DNA of 54,704 bases, taken from positions 1 to 54,704 of the forward strand of contig JAFWGA010000052.1 in NCBI GenBank assembly GCA_017515325.1, read 5' to 3'. Numbering within the stretch: the stretch's first letter is position 1; the number at the start of each line of letters is the position of its first letter. The notes under the pieces were generated by a model, which had not been told where the DNA came from, ran no database searches, and was given only the letters and a program-made list of their open reading frames with translations. Shown here in pieces: positions 24,097 to 34,093 of this stretch. Origin of the DNA: Blautia sp. GTDB lineage: Bacteria; Bacillota; Clostridia; Lachnospirales; Lachnospiraceae. Position numbers and translations under genes: made by a program.

Positions 24097-24125
24097 GGGG
24101 AGTCATTATTGGCTCCCCTTTTTTG
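24097..24125 (+). terminator. Terminator of the micropeptide/XRE cassette
   Basis: GGGGAG (24097-24102) pairs with CTCCCC (24113-24118) and is followed by TTTTTT, a standard Rho-independent terminator. Confidence 0.85.
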
Positions 24126-24197
24126 TTTGCTTTTTTAAAGTGCGCTTTAAGGTTAAATTAACGGAAATCCGTATAAACAGCGGGTTCCCGGCTCGCA

Positions 24198-24269
24198 TTG
24201 TGACTATCTTGTGACGAGTAACCAGTGGTCTAAAACCGTGTACGGCAGGATCTGACATGTTTTTGTGAC
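24198..24269. repeat. Three TTGTGAC direct repeats
   Basis: TTGTGAC occurs at 24198-24204, 24209-24215 (11 bases apart, one helical turn) and 24263-24269, in the non-coding stretch between the XRE cassette and the endolysin terminator. Regularly spaced repeats of this kind can be integrase arm-binding sites, but chance is not excluded. Confidence 0.3.
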
Positions 24270-24282
24270 GATCTGGCAAAAT

Positions 24283-24330
24283 AAAAATAAGGGCAGGCAA
24301 GGTCAAAAACCTTTGTCTGCCCTATTTTTA
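24283..24330 (-). terminator. Terminator of the phage late operon
   Basis: On the minus strand AGGGCAGACAAAGG pairs with CCTTGCCTGCCCTT, flanked by A-rich and T-rich runs on both sides. It begins at the base next to the endolysin stop codon and would also stop plus-strand transcripts. Confidence 0.85.
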
Positions 24331-25635
24331 TCAGATCGTCTCTGCGTAGTCAAGACATATCCATCCTGCCCCGGATTTCAAGCAGCCCCAGTTGCCAATC
24401 TCTTCCGTGATGGTAAAAATCCCCTGCCCTGTGTACCTGCCAGTCCAAGGCCAATTGACTCCCGGCCCGGTCCTGATCCTGAGGTCAGATGCCGTCACCC
24501 TGACTGTATACGGCAGTGCCTTTGTCTCCGGCTCGCTCACCGGCTCGTCCAGATCACCGAGCCGCCACTTATCCCTGACGGCGCACAGTTTGGTGACGTA
24601 GTTTGGATCAGTCGCGTATCCACCAGCCTTAATCAGACTGACAGCCGTCTGGAAATCTTTACATCCCTTGACGCCCTTATATCTGTCGATGGACAGGTAT
24701 CTGCTATGGTCGGCTATGCTGTCCTCGATGCAGGGATATTTCCGGAACTCAGCCTTGACGGTGGTTGCCTTCCCGTCGTAGATCTCGATAGTCTCCTTGG
24801 TAAAGACATCGCCCTGCCATGTCTGACCGGACAGCGTCAGCTTCATCCCAAAGAGATTGTTCCCGCCGGTAGCCAGGATTGACCGTGCGTAGTTGGATTC
24901 CAGAATCGCCTGAGCAGTCGATACGGATGCCAGTATGCCGGATGTCCTGGCATCCTCCTGACAAAGCCTTCCCAGTCTCTCTACAATCTCCGACTCGCTG
25001 AGTCGTGAGATATCCGCCGCCTGAGTACCGGTCAGGATTGGAATGACTGTCGCCCTTCCTGTCCCGTCTGCCTTGTGTCCACCCATGGCAGCTTCGACAT
25101 CTGCCCGGAATCCATCCATTGTGTAACCCATGCCCAAACCATTCCATAGATGCTCCGGGTCTCCGTGATTGGTAGCCACGCCTCGCTTATACCCCTCAGA
25201 ATGGCTCAGAATCGCCGTTTTAGGGTTAAGCCCATAAACTCTGCACAGTTCCGCGAAAAGCTCCACGGCGGCCTCATACGTGCGTCTGACGCAGGCCCTT
25301 GCGTCTGCGTAGTCAGAGACAGTAAAGGAGGAGCCGCTTGTGTACCGGATCGTTGCCGGCTCGCACATCTCCACGCCGATATGGGTATCGTTGGCAGCTC
25401 CCCCTGCATGCCAGCCACGGTGATCCCAAGGAAGCGTCTGGTAGACTGTACCCGTCAGCCCGTCAATAAAGGCATGGACACAGGCCTGTACCGAGCCATT
25501 ATCCCAGCTCCGCACAAAAGCCTGCGCCGATGGCTGAGGACAGCCGACAGAGTGGAGCATCAGGCCGCGGACTATGATCTTACCCCAAGCCTGATAGCAG
25601 GCGTTATTCGTCAGCAGACTTGTCACGACGTTCAT
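24331..25635 (-). CDS. Endolysin: amidase, glucosaminidase and SH3 domains
   Basis: The 434-aa product cuts peptidoglycan at two bonds. An N-terminal Amidase_2 domain (residues 15-170) has zinc-ligand candidates His28 and the HSEGYKRG...NHGDPEHLW region. A glucosaminidase domain (about 200-345) has TAQAILESNYARS, with its catalytic Glu, and NNLFGMKL. A C-terminal SH3 domain (about 375-432, LRIRTGPGVNWPW onward) should bind the wall. No signal peptide is present, so the holin encoded upstream must let it out. The start overlaps the holin stop as ATGA, with GAGGAGGTG 5 bases upstream. Confidence 0.92.
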   Translation of the reverse strand: MNVVTSLLTNNACYQAWGKIIVRGLMLHSVGCPQPSAQAFVRSWDNGSVQACVHAFIDGLTGTVYQTLPWDHRGWHAGGAANDTHIGVEMCEPATIRYTSGSSFTVSDYADARACVRRTYEAAVELFAELCRVYGLNPKTAILSHSEGYKRGVATNHGDPEHLWNGLGMGYTMDGFRADVEAAMGGHKADGTGRATVIPILTGTQAADISRLSESEIVERLGRLCQEDARTSGILASVSTAQAILESNYARSILATGGNNLFGMKLTLSGQTWQGDVFTKETIEIYDGKATTVKAEFRKYPCIEDSIADHSRYLSIDRYKGVKGCKDFQTAVSLIKAGGYATDPNYVTKLCAVRDKWRLGDLDEPVSEPETKALPYTVRVTASDLRIRTGPGVNWPWTGRYTGQGIFTITEEIGNWGCLKSGAGWICLDYAETI

Positions 25636-26021
25636 TCTTTCACCTCCTCGACCGGATCGTCCTCTGTCATATCCTTAGCCACCTTACCGAGCCTTTTAAT
25701 GATCCACACCGGAACCGGAAGCCCTGCCTGATTGAGATTCTCGCATACAGATATCAGCTCCATGATTACCACATACCCGGCGATAAAAGCAGCCACATCA
25801 AACGGCAGATTAATAGCCAGAGAGATGACATATGCCAGAACAATAATGAGCATTTCGCCGGATTTCCGGTATAATCCTTTCCGCATTTTGGTTGAGTCCC
25901 ATGTGCCGTTGATTGTTGCCTGTATCCATCCCGTGATGATGTCTGCCGCCATCAGGATACATGGCAGTAACACGACCCAATACCGACTTGTAAAATTAAC
26001 CTGCTGAATGTTGTATGGCAT
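25632..26021 (-). CDS. Phage holin
   Basis: The 129-aa product has three hydrophobic segments (about residues 11-30, 55-70 and 75-95), with the motif GTWDSTKMRKGLYRKSGEML between the first two, as in the phage holin family known from toxin-secretion and lysis proteins of Clostridia (TcdE/BhlA-like in layout). It forms membrane lesions that free the endolysin. I chose ATG at 26021 because AGGGAG lies 8 bases upstream; a GTG at 26030 lies inside that site. A broken second copy of its 5' half is at 23286-23500. Confidence 0.88.
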   Translation of the reverse strand: MPYNIQQVNFTSRYWVVLLPCILMAADIITGWIQATINGTWDSTKMRKGLYRKSGEMLIIVLAYVISLAINLPFDVAAFIAGYVVIMELISVCENLNQAGLPVPVWIIKRLGKVAKDMTEDDPVEEVKE

Positions 26022-26026
26022 AAATA

Positions 26027-29000
26027 TCACTCCCTTCTGAGCCTTTCAAGCTCTTCCTCAAGCTCTCTGATACGCTTCTCATGATCCTGTACGACAGGAA
26101 TCGTGAGCATTTGCAGTTCCGTGTATATGGCGCTATAACTCCCCTCTTCCAGCCTTATCATGGCAAGGTCTTTGATACCGAGGCTCTTCATTGCCCTCTC
26201 TGTAGTCTGCGCCCCTATACCGAAGTGGATACTATTGTCGCTCCCCTCTTTCCAGCGGAAGGAGATGGGCTTCAGTGCCATGAAGAGGTTCTTGTAGTCT
26301 GCTAGATCGCCGATGATGTCTTTACGGCGTTCGTCGGAGGTCTGGATTGTGCCGTTGGTGGCATAGACGGCCTTAAATCTTTTTACGGATGACCCCAAGT
26401 AGGAATTATCATCATCGGATGGATATATGTGAGTACCTACGGTTAGTATAGTTCCTAAAGTCAAACTTGTGCTTACGGTAAGACTACCGCTTACTTCAGT
26501 TGCTTTATTTAAGATTATTTTTCGAGTATAGGAGTTGTTTGCTATATTTAAAATTCTTTCGCTTTGTGTGTCAGATACAACCTGTTTGATAATCTGATTT
26601 CCGATACATTCACCATTTCTGTGGTTCCCAATAGTTCCAGCCATTTGGTATAACGCAGTGCCTTCGCAGAGTATAACCCCGTAATTGGTCTTTAAGTAAC
26701 CATTTGTAAACACACTTCCGTCAGCTCTCAAAGAAAACAAAAGTGTTTCACCTGTGGCAGGATATGCACTTGGATTAATTATGCTATCTGTGCTTTTCTT
26801 AAAATACATCCAACAACTTGAATTGGTGCTTATTTCGGAACAAAGAAACGCTTTGTAATAGCAGGAATTTCCCTGATCTTCTCCAATAAAAATGTCTTCA
26901 CCAACGAATGGATCATTGTTGAATGCCACTGAAGAAAGGATGCCGTTATTAATGCTCCACCCTCCAATCGCCCCACTCGTAGCTGTAATAGCGCCAGAGA
27001 GAGTAGCACTGGAAGCATATAGCTTTCCATCTCCGGTTATGCCGAATTTATCTCCAATGGCAAACCTTAAGCCTGATCTCGATGTCCCACTGATCGTCCT
27101 TGTGAAATCGGCAGAAGACAAGGCTATCGAATTATCCGCATTACTCGTAACCGCCACACCGTCAGTTTTGATAGCTGTCGAGTTAATCTCGAATCCGCCT
27201 ATTTTACCAGAGGAGACCGTAAGTCCATCCGCATTAAGTTGTGCCGCCAAAGTGGAGCCATTGAGCTTGTACATCCTCACACCATTAGTAGAATCCAGCA
27301 CAAGTGCCTGTTTCCCGCTGATCCCATGGTAAAGCGTAACGGCATCTCCGTAGCTTGCCAACACGGATGCACCATTCCGCACATTAAGCGCAGAGTTTGT
27401 GATCTGGACATTATACCCAGTCTGAGCTACGCCGGTCTGAGACAGGACAAGACCATTGGTGCTGTCGTAATACATATAGTTTGTGGCTGTTCCTGCCATA
27501 TCTTCGGGAGCAGGAGACCATGGGACAGGCGTAGAGCCTTTGACGAGCATGAGGTTTCGAAGCTCGATGAAGTCGCCGGCGGCATAAAATGATGCTGTGG
27601 ACACACTTGGGTTTATCGTCATATAACACGCAGCTACATTGTCAGGCACAGTAAATGTGATTTCTACATGATCTGTAAATGTCTTCCCTCTGTCTGTTGT
27701 ATTGGATTTTGAGTAAACGTGGATGTTAGCCAAAGTAATGCTTGTATAAGCAGTATCTACAGGTGTCATGTAATAAAAATACACGTTGAGATAATAATTC
27801 GAGTCAGTATTTGTAGTACCGGAAAGGAGTTTATATGTAGTGTCGAAAGAAAGACTATATGTTACACCGGATTCAAAGCATTGGACTGTACCGCTTGTGG
27901 TGCTGTTTGAGCCGAATCTGATAACTGGTCTGACTGCTGACGTATTTGTAATTTTAATCCCATGTTCCGCAGTTGTGGCGGTGCCAGATGACATGCCAAC
28001 ACCACTGCTGTTTTTTAGCCTCGGTCTGTTTTTTGCCGGACTTGCCACTGGATACAATGTACCCAGGAAAAGGTTCTGCCCATTGAGCGCAGATGCATTT
28101 ACCACTGGTGATCCATCCACCGACAGCGATTTAACTTTTAGGTCAAGGTTCGTGCCGTTGAACCGGATATACTGGCTGGAATCGCCCACGCCAAATTTAC
28201 CGTCAGAGCCAAGGAAAAATCCAGCGTTCGCATTATTGTATGCGGTTTTAGAACCGGAATAGACGGACGTAGCCCCTATATTGACGCCACCAAGCGTCCC
28301 GTTCCCCACTGCCAGAGAGCCTTTAAAGTAGGCATCGCCATTGGAAGTCACAAGAAAATTCTTAGACCTGATCATGCCTGTGTTAAGGTCAAAGAACGTC
28401 CCTGCTGTTGAATAAGTCTCTGCCGTGGTAGCATCCACAGAACCATTATAGTTGGTGGACTTGATAGCATCCGCTGTCAATTTTGCAGTCGTGATAGCCC
28501 CGTCCTGTATCATGGTCGTGCCGGACTGACGATAGACACTGACTCCCTTTATCCGGTATACAGGATATGGGGATATGCCTTCTATGGCTATGGCATATCT
28601 CGCATTGCCTGACGCAGATGCTGATACCGTAAGTGTGCCGCTATACGTGTCAAGCGTTGGTGTCAGCGTATGATACCCACCATTGATTGACGCAATTATG
28701 GTGGTGTTATCCGGGCCATACATGAATAATCGCAATCTGACGATGTAATCGCCTGATCCCGATCCGGCTATACCCTGGAATGCATAATACAAGGTTTCGC
28801 CCGGTGAAAAACTGCCATCGTATACTCCGGTCAGAAAATGCAGTTGCGCGGAATTTGCCACAAGATATCCGTCAGTTACACTCCACCTGTCAGCGACAGC
28901 ATCAGAAAACGTTGACCGTATGATATCGAGACTACTCTCGCTCGTCTCTGACACGCACTGTATGTGCGACTGAGTACCGACAGCCAGTTTCGATGCAGTG

Positions 29001-31540
29001 ATAGCTCCTGCTTTAATCTTTTCTGCTGTGACGGCTCCTGCGTCAAGATTGACCGCCTTTACCTCCCCGGCTTTGATCTTGGCAGACGTAATTGCATTGG
29101 ACGCTATCTCGTTGGCTGTGATGGTCTCTGTCGCAATCTTCGCCGCTGTGATCGCTCTGGCAACGATTTTATTTGTTGTGATAGCGCCGTCTTTGATCAT
29201 GGTAGTCCCCGACTGACGGTATATGCGGATGTTTCTGACATACCACCTGACGTTCGTGCCAGCATCAGCGCGGAATCGGAAGCGGTATTTGATGTTATTC
29301 AGGATATTACTGTCTGACGGCGACAGGGATATCTCGTATTTTTCCACCGACGTTGTCAGCGATACGGGAGCGGACTCAAGCGTTTGCGATGCAGAGCCAT
29401 CGGTAAATGTCATCTGCAGCCTTATGCTTGCCGTGTCGGATGCTCCTCCTGCCCTGTAAGCGTCAAACGAGCAATAGATGGTGTCACCGACATCAAGATT
29501 GTTTGTCTTTAGTACAGACAGGTTTATCGCCGCATTGGCAGTCTGGTAGTTATCTATCGGGTCTTTGTAGTAATACCCATTATCATATCCATCAAACGGC
29601 AGTGTGCCGAGTATGGCGTAACCGTCAGGATTGCTTGTGGTCAGGTCGCAGAGATTGTTATAGTCCCCGATCACCAGTTTTTCGCCAGATATTGATCCTG
29701 CCGCTATTTTCTCGGCTGTGACTGCATTGGCTGCAATCGCACCTGCCGTTACTGCTCCTGCGTCAATTTTCTCAGTTATGATTGCTTTTGCCGCTATTTC
29801 ATTTGCCGTGATGGTTTTTGTTGCAATCTTTGCTGCTGTTACCGCTCTGCCGACAAGTTGGTCGGTGTCGATTGACTCAGCGGCGATTGCTTTTAATCCA
29901 AACTGCCTCTTCTCCCATGCCCCGTTGTGGAACCTGTACATGGTGTTATTATTTGCCGTGTCAAACCAGATGTCGTTCTCAACCTTACCTGACACAAGCG
30001 GCTGCGTATCCTGATAAAAGACAGCACTCTTTCCGTCTGCCGCCATCATGGCTGTGGATATTTCGTGCGCCACATCCTCCGGAGCCGGCTGCCAGTCTGT
30101 GGCTTTGATACCCCTCTCAAGCTGGAATCCGCACATCTCCATTGCGCCGACATAGGATGCGAAACAATAGAAATTAAATGTCGTTCCAGTACCATCTGTA
30201 TCACCAAAATTTATACCATCATAAGTAAATGTAATACTGTATCTTCTCCACGCAGTATTCTCGATATAAATATATTCTAACCATTTATAAACACCTTTCC
30301 CATATCTGAAACGAAGCCTCATCTTTGTCCCAGATGTCACACGACAATAGCATGATGCTGTGTAAGTCCAGCCATCTATCAAAGGTATATATGATCCTGT
30401 GCCGTACCATCTGATTCCTCGATATTTACCATCTGCCGTATTGACAGTAAATCTCGCTCCATGGGATACGTTGACAGGTGGATCTGAAATACTGATATAT
30501 TCAGGAACAACGCTTGTGTTTGAACCGTCTGAAAAAATACGATTGGTTCCAGCCGCCACCTTAGTCAGCGACGGTGCATCCGTATCAAGCAGAAGGTTCC
30601 TGCCACCTATTTCCATCTCATTTATGGCTGTCTGCGTATCCTCTGCCGCCTGTGCGATAGCCTCTGCTTTCGCTGTGTCTGCTCTCGCCTGTGCGTCAGC
30701 CTCTACGTCTTCGGGAGCTGGTGTCCAGTCTGTAGCTTTGCTGCCTTTTTCGATCTTGAAATTCCAGACACTCAAAACCGCTCCATCAGTAGCTTGATAA
30801 AGCCTCATTCTTGAGCAAAATGTGTCAGTGTATGTGGCCTGTGCTGATGACAGTTTTACCGTCCTGATATACCGACCGGATGGAGCGTTAATAACATATA
30901 CGTTACGATCTTCGAGCGTATTATTAACCTGACCGCCGTTGACCTGGACATAAATACGGGCGGTATCCGCACTGTTTCCCGTCACCTCATAATCAAAAGA
31001 CAGCGTAAACAGATCGTCCGTATTACCAGTCATGAGGCTCATTCCGTAGTCGGAATAATAATAGCTACCAGTATATGCAGAGCCATCAACCGAGCTACCG
31101 CTTGTCTTCGCTGTGGCTGACTGTAAGGCCAGATTTCTTCCACCAATCGAGATTTCTGGGCTTACATCACACCACCACCCTGTGGCCGTAGCACCATCGA
31201 TGGCCTTATTTACTCTGTATGTCATGTGCATGATACCGCCAGGCTGACACTGACCTTTAAACCTCTCCAATCCTGAGTAAAAGATGGGGGAGGATACCGT
31301 AGTCCCATCTGACAGCGTAAGGTTAAGCACCGCACCGAAGGTCTCCTGCCCCCCGGTGGGTGTATAACTGATACCTTGCCCTGTGTAACCATATGGGAGC
31401 CAATACGAGATTTCGAGACCGTCCGTAAGCTCTGCGACATTGATATTGCCTTTGAAAGTCGATGTGGCAGCTGTGTGCGTACCGTCTACCCTTATACCCG
31501 ATATCACGTCTGTGATTGTGATAGAGCCATGACTAATCAT
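26027..31540 (-). CDS. Tail fibre/tail-tip protein with repeats and C-terminal peptidase S74 chaperone
   Basis: The 1,837-aa product begins SHGSITITD, a start shared with the next gene upstream. Two carbohydrate-binding-like modules (each beginning GGRNL, near residues 133 and 315) follow. Next come several runs of the ITAAKIATETITANEIA type, a pattern of short beta-helical tail-fibre repeats, and finally a head-like region. The last 110 residues are an intramolecular chaperone of the S74 type with SDERRKDIIGDL (self-cleavage at Ser-Asp), HFGIGAQ and a terminal coiled coil (HEKRIRELEEELERLRRE). It should form a trimeric receptor-binding fibre released from its chaperone after folding. It is the last structural gene before lysis. 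Confidence 0.85.
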   Translation of the reverse strand: MISHGSITITDVISGIRVDGTHTAATSTFKGNINVAELTDGLEISYWLPYGYTGQGISYTPTGGQETFGAVLNLTLSDGTTVSSPIFYSGLERFKGQCQPGGIMHMTYRVNKAIDGATATGWWCDVSPEISIGGRNLALQSATAKTSGSSVDGSAYTGSYYYSDYGMSLMTGNTDDLFTLSFDYEVTGNSADTARIYVQVNGGQVNNTLEDRNVYVINAPSGRYIRTVKLSSAQATYTDTFCSRMRLYQATDGAVLSVWNFKIEKGSKATDWTPAPEDVEADAQARADTAKAEAIAQAAEDTQTAINEMEIGGRNLLLDTDAPSLTKVAAGTNRIFSDGSNTSVVPEYISISDPPVNVSHGARFTVNTADGKYRGIRWYGTGSYIPLIDGWTYTASCYCRVTSGTKMRLRFRYGKGVYKWLEYIYIENTAWRRYSITFTYDGINFGDTDGTGTTFNFYCFASYVGAMEMCGFQLERGIKATDWQPAPEDVAHEISTAMMAADGKSAVFYQDTQPLVSGKVENDIWFDTANNNTMYRFHNGAWEKRQFGLKAIAAESIDTDQLVGRAVTAAKIATKTITANEIAAKAIITEKIDAGAVTAGAIAANAVTAEKIAAGSISGEKLVIGDYNNLCDLTTSNPDGYAILGTLPFDGYDNGYYYKDPIDNYQTANAAINLSVLKTNNLDVGDTIYCSFDAYRAGGASDTASIRLQMTFTDGSASQTLESAPVSLTTSVEKYEISLSPSDSNILNNIKYRFRFRADAGTNVRWYVRNIRIYRQSGTTMIKDGAITTNKIVARAITAAKIATETITANEIASNAITSAKIKAGEVKAVNLDAGAVTAEKIKAGAITASKLAVGTQSHIQCVSETSESSLDIIRSTFSDAVADRWSVTDGYLVANSAQLHFLTGVYDGSFSPGETLYYAFQGIAGSGSGDYIVRLRLFMYGPDNTTIIASINGGYHTLTPTLDTYSGTLTVSASASGNARYAIAIEGISPYPVYRIKGVSVYRQSGTTMIQDGAITTAKLTADAIKSTNYNGSVDATTAETYSTAGTFFDLNTGMIRSKNFLVTSNGDAYFKGSLAVGNGTLGGVNIGATSVYSGSKTAYNNANAGFFLGSDGKFGVGDSSQYIRFNGTNLDLKVKSLSVDGSPVVNASALNGQNLFLGTLYPVASPAKNRPRLKNSSGVGMSSGTATTAEHGIKITNTSAVRPVIRFGSNSTTSGTVQCFESGVTYSLSFDTTYKLLSGTTNTDSNYYLNVYFYYMTPVDTAYTSITLANIHVYSKSNTTDRGKTFTDHVEITFTVPDNVAACYMTINPSVSTASFYAAGDFIELRNLMLVKGSTPVPWSPAPEDMAGTATNYMYYDSTNGLVLSQTGVAQTGYNVQITNSALNVRNGASVLASYGDAVTLYHGISGKQALVLDSTNGVRMYKLNGSTLAAQLNADGLTVSSGKIGGFEINSTAIKTDGVAVTSNADNSIALSSADFTRTISGTSRSGLRFAIGDKFGITGDGKLYASSATLSGAITATSGAIGGWSINNGILSSVAFNNDPFVGEDIFIGEDQGNSCYYKAFLCSEISTNSSCWMYFKKSTDSIINPSAYPATGETLLFSLRADGSVFTNGYLKTNYGVILCEGTALYQMAGTIGNHRNGECIGNQIIKQVVSDTQSERILNIANNSYTRKIILNKATEVSGSLTVSTSLTLGTILTVGTHIYPSDDDNSYLGSSVKRFKAVYATNGTIQTSDERRKDIIGDLADYKNLFMALKPISFRWKEGSDNSIHFGIGAQTTERAMKSLGIKDLAMIRLEEGSYSAIYTELQMLTIPVVQDHEKRIRELEEELERLRRE

Positions 31541-31552
31541 GCCGCCACCTCC

Positions 31553-34084
31553 TCACATGGTTACCTTGCAGTTAGCTGTGATTTTGCCATTGATAGCTGC
31601 CGCATCGACATAGATAACTTTTCCTGTCGTAGCGATTCCCGTTGGCGTGATGATATTCCCGTTGGCGTCCAGAAACGTCCATTCGTAGGTTCCCTTATAC
31701 CCGCCATAGGTGGTATTGGTCGTCACATCACTCCACGAAGAGCCTGAGTATCTGTACAGTCTGACATTCCTTGTCGTGCCGCCGGTAATCTTGTAATATA
31801 AGTCTCCAGTGGCTGGGCTGGATGGATTCGCGAACAGGAACCGGTCACTCTTGAGGGGATCAACCTCTTCTCCGTTACGAGTAACAAGCGCATAGATTGC
31901 ACCTATCCCCTGACTGTTTTTGATCTGCGTACCAAGCGTACACATGACAGTTACCTGCAGAGGATCAGTGTAATCGAAGAAGCTGAAATACTGGACATAA
32001 TCCTTGCTGTCATACGTGGCAGTGCATCTGTATACTGCATACCCATCGACGGCACTGCCTGAAACGGTGATACTCGAAGTCGTACCTGATACGGTTGTCC
32101 ATGATGTTGTGAGCTTTGCCCATGCCCATGTAACGCCGCTTGTCACCTCTGTGGCTCCTTTGTACAGATGCCCTTCCAGTGTCAGGGAACCCTCCCCGTT
32201 CGTGAAGATATTCCCACCGGGAGACAGCATCTGAAGGAAGACTGCATCTGCGGCGGCTGTCGATCTCGTCCACCTGTAAACGTGCTTGATTTCCTTACCT
32301 TGACAGGTAAATGTCAGTGTAATAGTGCCTGTCGAGGAACCGACTGAAGTACCAGAAGGGATGGAGTAAGTTATTGTTCCGTTTGATGTAGCAGTTGCGT
32401 TCGTGACGCTTGCTGTTTCACCAAAAAGAGTGTTTGGCTGTGAGCATGTACATGCCACCTGAGTAGTCCCTTTGTACCCTACAAATGGGATAGACACCGT
32501 AATCGCGGCAGACGTCTTATTATCCTTAGTACATGGTATAACGTCAGCCTGATTACCGAGAACGACATTGATAGCGTCAACACCGGGGTCTCCCTGTGGG
32601 CCTGTCGCTCCTGTATCTCCGTCGCTGGTAAAGACAACAGTCTGTGAATCAAGCACAGTGCTTGTGCCACCAGCCAAGCAAAGTTGTACGGTCATATAAC
32701 CGGAAGACAGGGCATTCTTCATCTGAGTGGATGTCAATGTTTTTGATGCTGTTGATTCATTGCTCGATGACGTATAGATATTTGTCGTTCCATCACCAGC
32801 GGTAACCTTAAACCGTCCGGAATATGCTGTCCAATCTTCGCTTCCCGTCTTTTTCCAGCCCTTGATGGTCACACTTGATGGGGTCAGAGCAGTACCAGCT
32901 TCATTGACATTCACTGCCAGTGCTGAGCATTCCAACATGTAAATCGTAGGTGACGTTCCGTCTGCACCCGTCTTCATCTTGATCAGCGAGAAGGTCTTCC
33001 GAAGTGTCGTTCCGTCTTTGGTAGCCTTAAACAAAAACGTCGCAGTATCGGCAAGCATCTCAACGACCTTGACGTATGGTTTTGTGACTGAAGAAGATGT
33101 ATTTACCCCTGACGTAGAGCCATATGATGTCTCGCACCATGTGCTTCCGTCATCGGAAAATACCACTTTGCACCCTGTCGCAGTACCCGTCAAAGACCAT
33201 GCGCTTGTCTCGTCCGTACTGCCACTGTACACGATAATCCGGCACTCTGCACCGTCGTATGATGTGGGTGTACCGGATTGATTGCATGGAATCATCTGAT
33301 CCTCATTCGTCAGCACTGCAGCCACAGTGGAATTGCCCGGAGCGCCATCCCTCAGCTTGACGATAGTATGCGTATCATATACACTATCATCACTTGTAAC
33401 TACCTTGAAAGTAGCCTTGTCATTAATGAAATACACCGCGGTATGGCTCACTGTTCTTGTGGTTGACGCACTGCCTGATATATCCTGCCATGTGCCGTCT
33501 TCTTTCAGATACTGCCATTTTACCACAGAAACGTTGGATAGAATTGCTGTCATCGTGATGGACGTAGCGCCCATAATCGCACCGTCACTGCCGTATTTAA
33601 ACACCGTATCGCCTTCGATAGAACACGTCTTAGCGTTCGTAGGTCTGGCGATAAAGGTGAAGGAAATAGTGCACTCTCCGGTCAATGTCTGATTGGATTC
33701 AGGCTCCGTGTAAGAGACCGTTGCGATATAAGTGATCTGTGTAATCGACTTACTGGAAAACTTGTTGGCTGTGACCTTAAGCGTACCGTTGCTCTGTTTC
33801 GCCTCGCCTGTCGTAAGCGCTGTCGCTGTGCCTGAGTCCTCCTTACGAGTGTACGTGATGGACAAAGCAGCGTCCGTATTTGTCAGGATCGTAGCGCCAT
33901 ACCTGATAACAGGAGTCACAACAAGGTTTGTCGCCGTAGTCCCCCAGTTGGGGGTATATGTGTTCTGGTCAGGATCGTAAAGCACTGTTGACGGCTGATT
34001 GGCTGTCAACTGGCAGGTAAACGGCTTTAGATCCGTAAAGTCTGTGATGGTAATACTGCCAAATGATACTGCTGTCTGAGCCAT
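31553..34084 (-). CDS. Phage tail protein with repeated Ig-like and collagen-like parts
   Basis: The 843-aa product begins MAQTAVSFGSITITDFTD, sharing GSITITD with the downstream fibre protein. It is made of beta-sandwich repeats with low-complexity Thr/Ser linkers (for example IVKLRDGAPGNST and SLIKMKTGADGTS, each joining modules). A short collagen-like piece DGDTGATGPQGDPG lies near residue 495. Modules of this kind occur in tail-tip and side-fibre proteins and probably give reach or sugar binding. Together with its neighbours it forms a three-gene tail-tip block; the genes are separated by only 9-12 bases. Confidence 0.75.
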   Translation of the reverse strand: MAQTAVSFGSITITDFTDLKPFTCQLTANQPSTVLYDPDQNTYTPNWGTTATNLVVTPVIRYGATILTNTDAALSITYTRKEDSGTATALTTGEAKQSNGTLKVTANKFSSKSITQITYIATVSYTEPESNQTLTGECTISFTFIARPTNAKTCSIEGDTVFKYGSDGAIMGATSITMTAILSNVSVVKWQYLKEDGTWQDISGSASTTRTVSHTAVYFINDKATFKVVTSDDSVYDTHTIVKLRDGAPGNSTVAAVLTNEDQMIPCNQSGTPTSYDGAECRIIVYSGSTDETSAWSLTGTATGCKVVFSDDGSTWCETSYGSTSGVNTSSSVTKPYVKVVEMLADTATFLFKATKDGTTLRKTFSLIKMKTGADGTSPTIYMLECSALAVNVNEAGTALTPSSVTIKGWKKTGSEDWTAYSGRFKVTAGDGTTNIYTSSSNESTASKTLTSTQMKNALSSGYMTVQLCLAGGTSTVLDSQTVVFTSDGDTGATGPQGDPGVDAINVVLGNQADVIPCTKDNKTSAAITVSIPFVGYKGTTQVACTCSQPNTLFGETASVTNATATSNGTITYSIPSGTSVGSSTGTITLTFTCQGKEIKHVYRWTRSTAAADAVFLQMLSPGGNIFTNGEGSLTLEGHLYKGATEVTSGVTWAWAKLTTSWTTVSGTTSSITVSGSAVDGYAVYRCTATYDSKDYVQYFSFFDYTDPLQVTVMCTLGTQIKNSQGIGAIYALVTRNGEEVDPLKSDRFLFANPSSPATGDLYYKITGGTTRNVRLYRYSGSSWSDVTTNTTYGGYKGTYEWTFLDANGNIITPTGIATTGKVIYVDAAAINGKITANCKVTM

Positions 34085-34093
34085 TTTGCCTCC

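Noticed and set aside
32579-32630. Collagen-like gene
   Set aside because: Only a few Gly-X-Y triplets are present within a larger tail protein.
33940-33960. CCCCCAGTTGGGGG palindrome in a tail gene
   Set aside because: It lies within coding sequence in frame with ordinary residues and has no further regulatory features.
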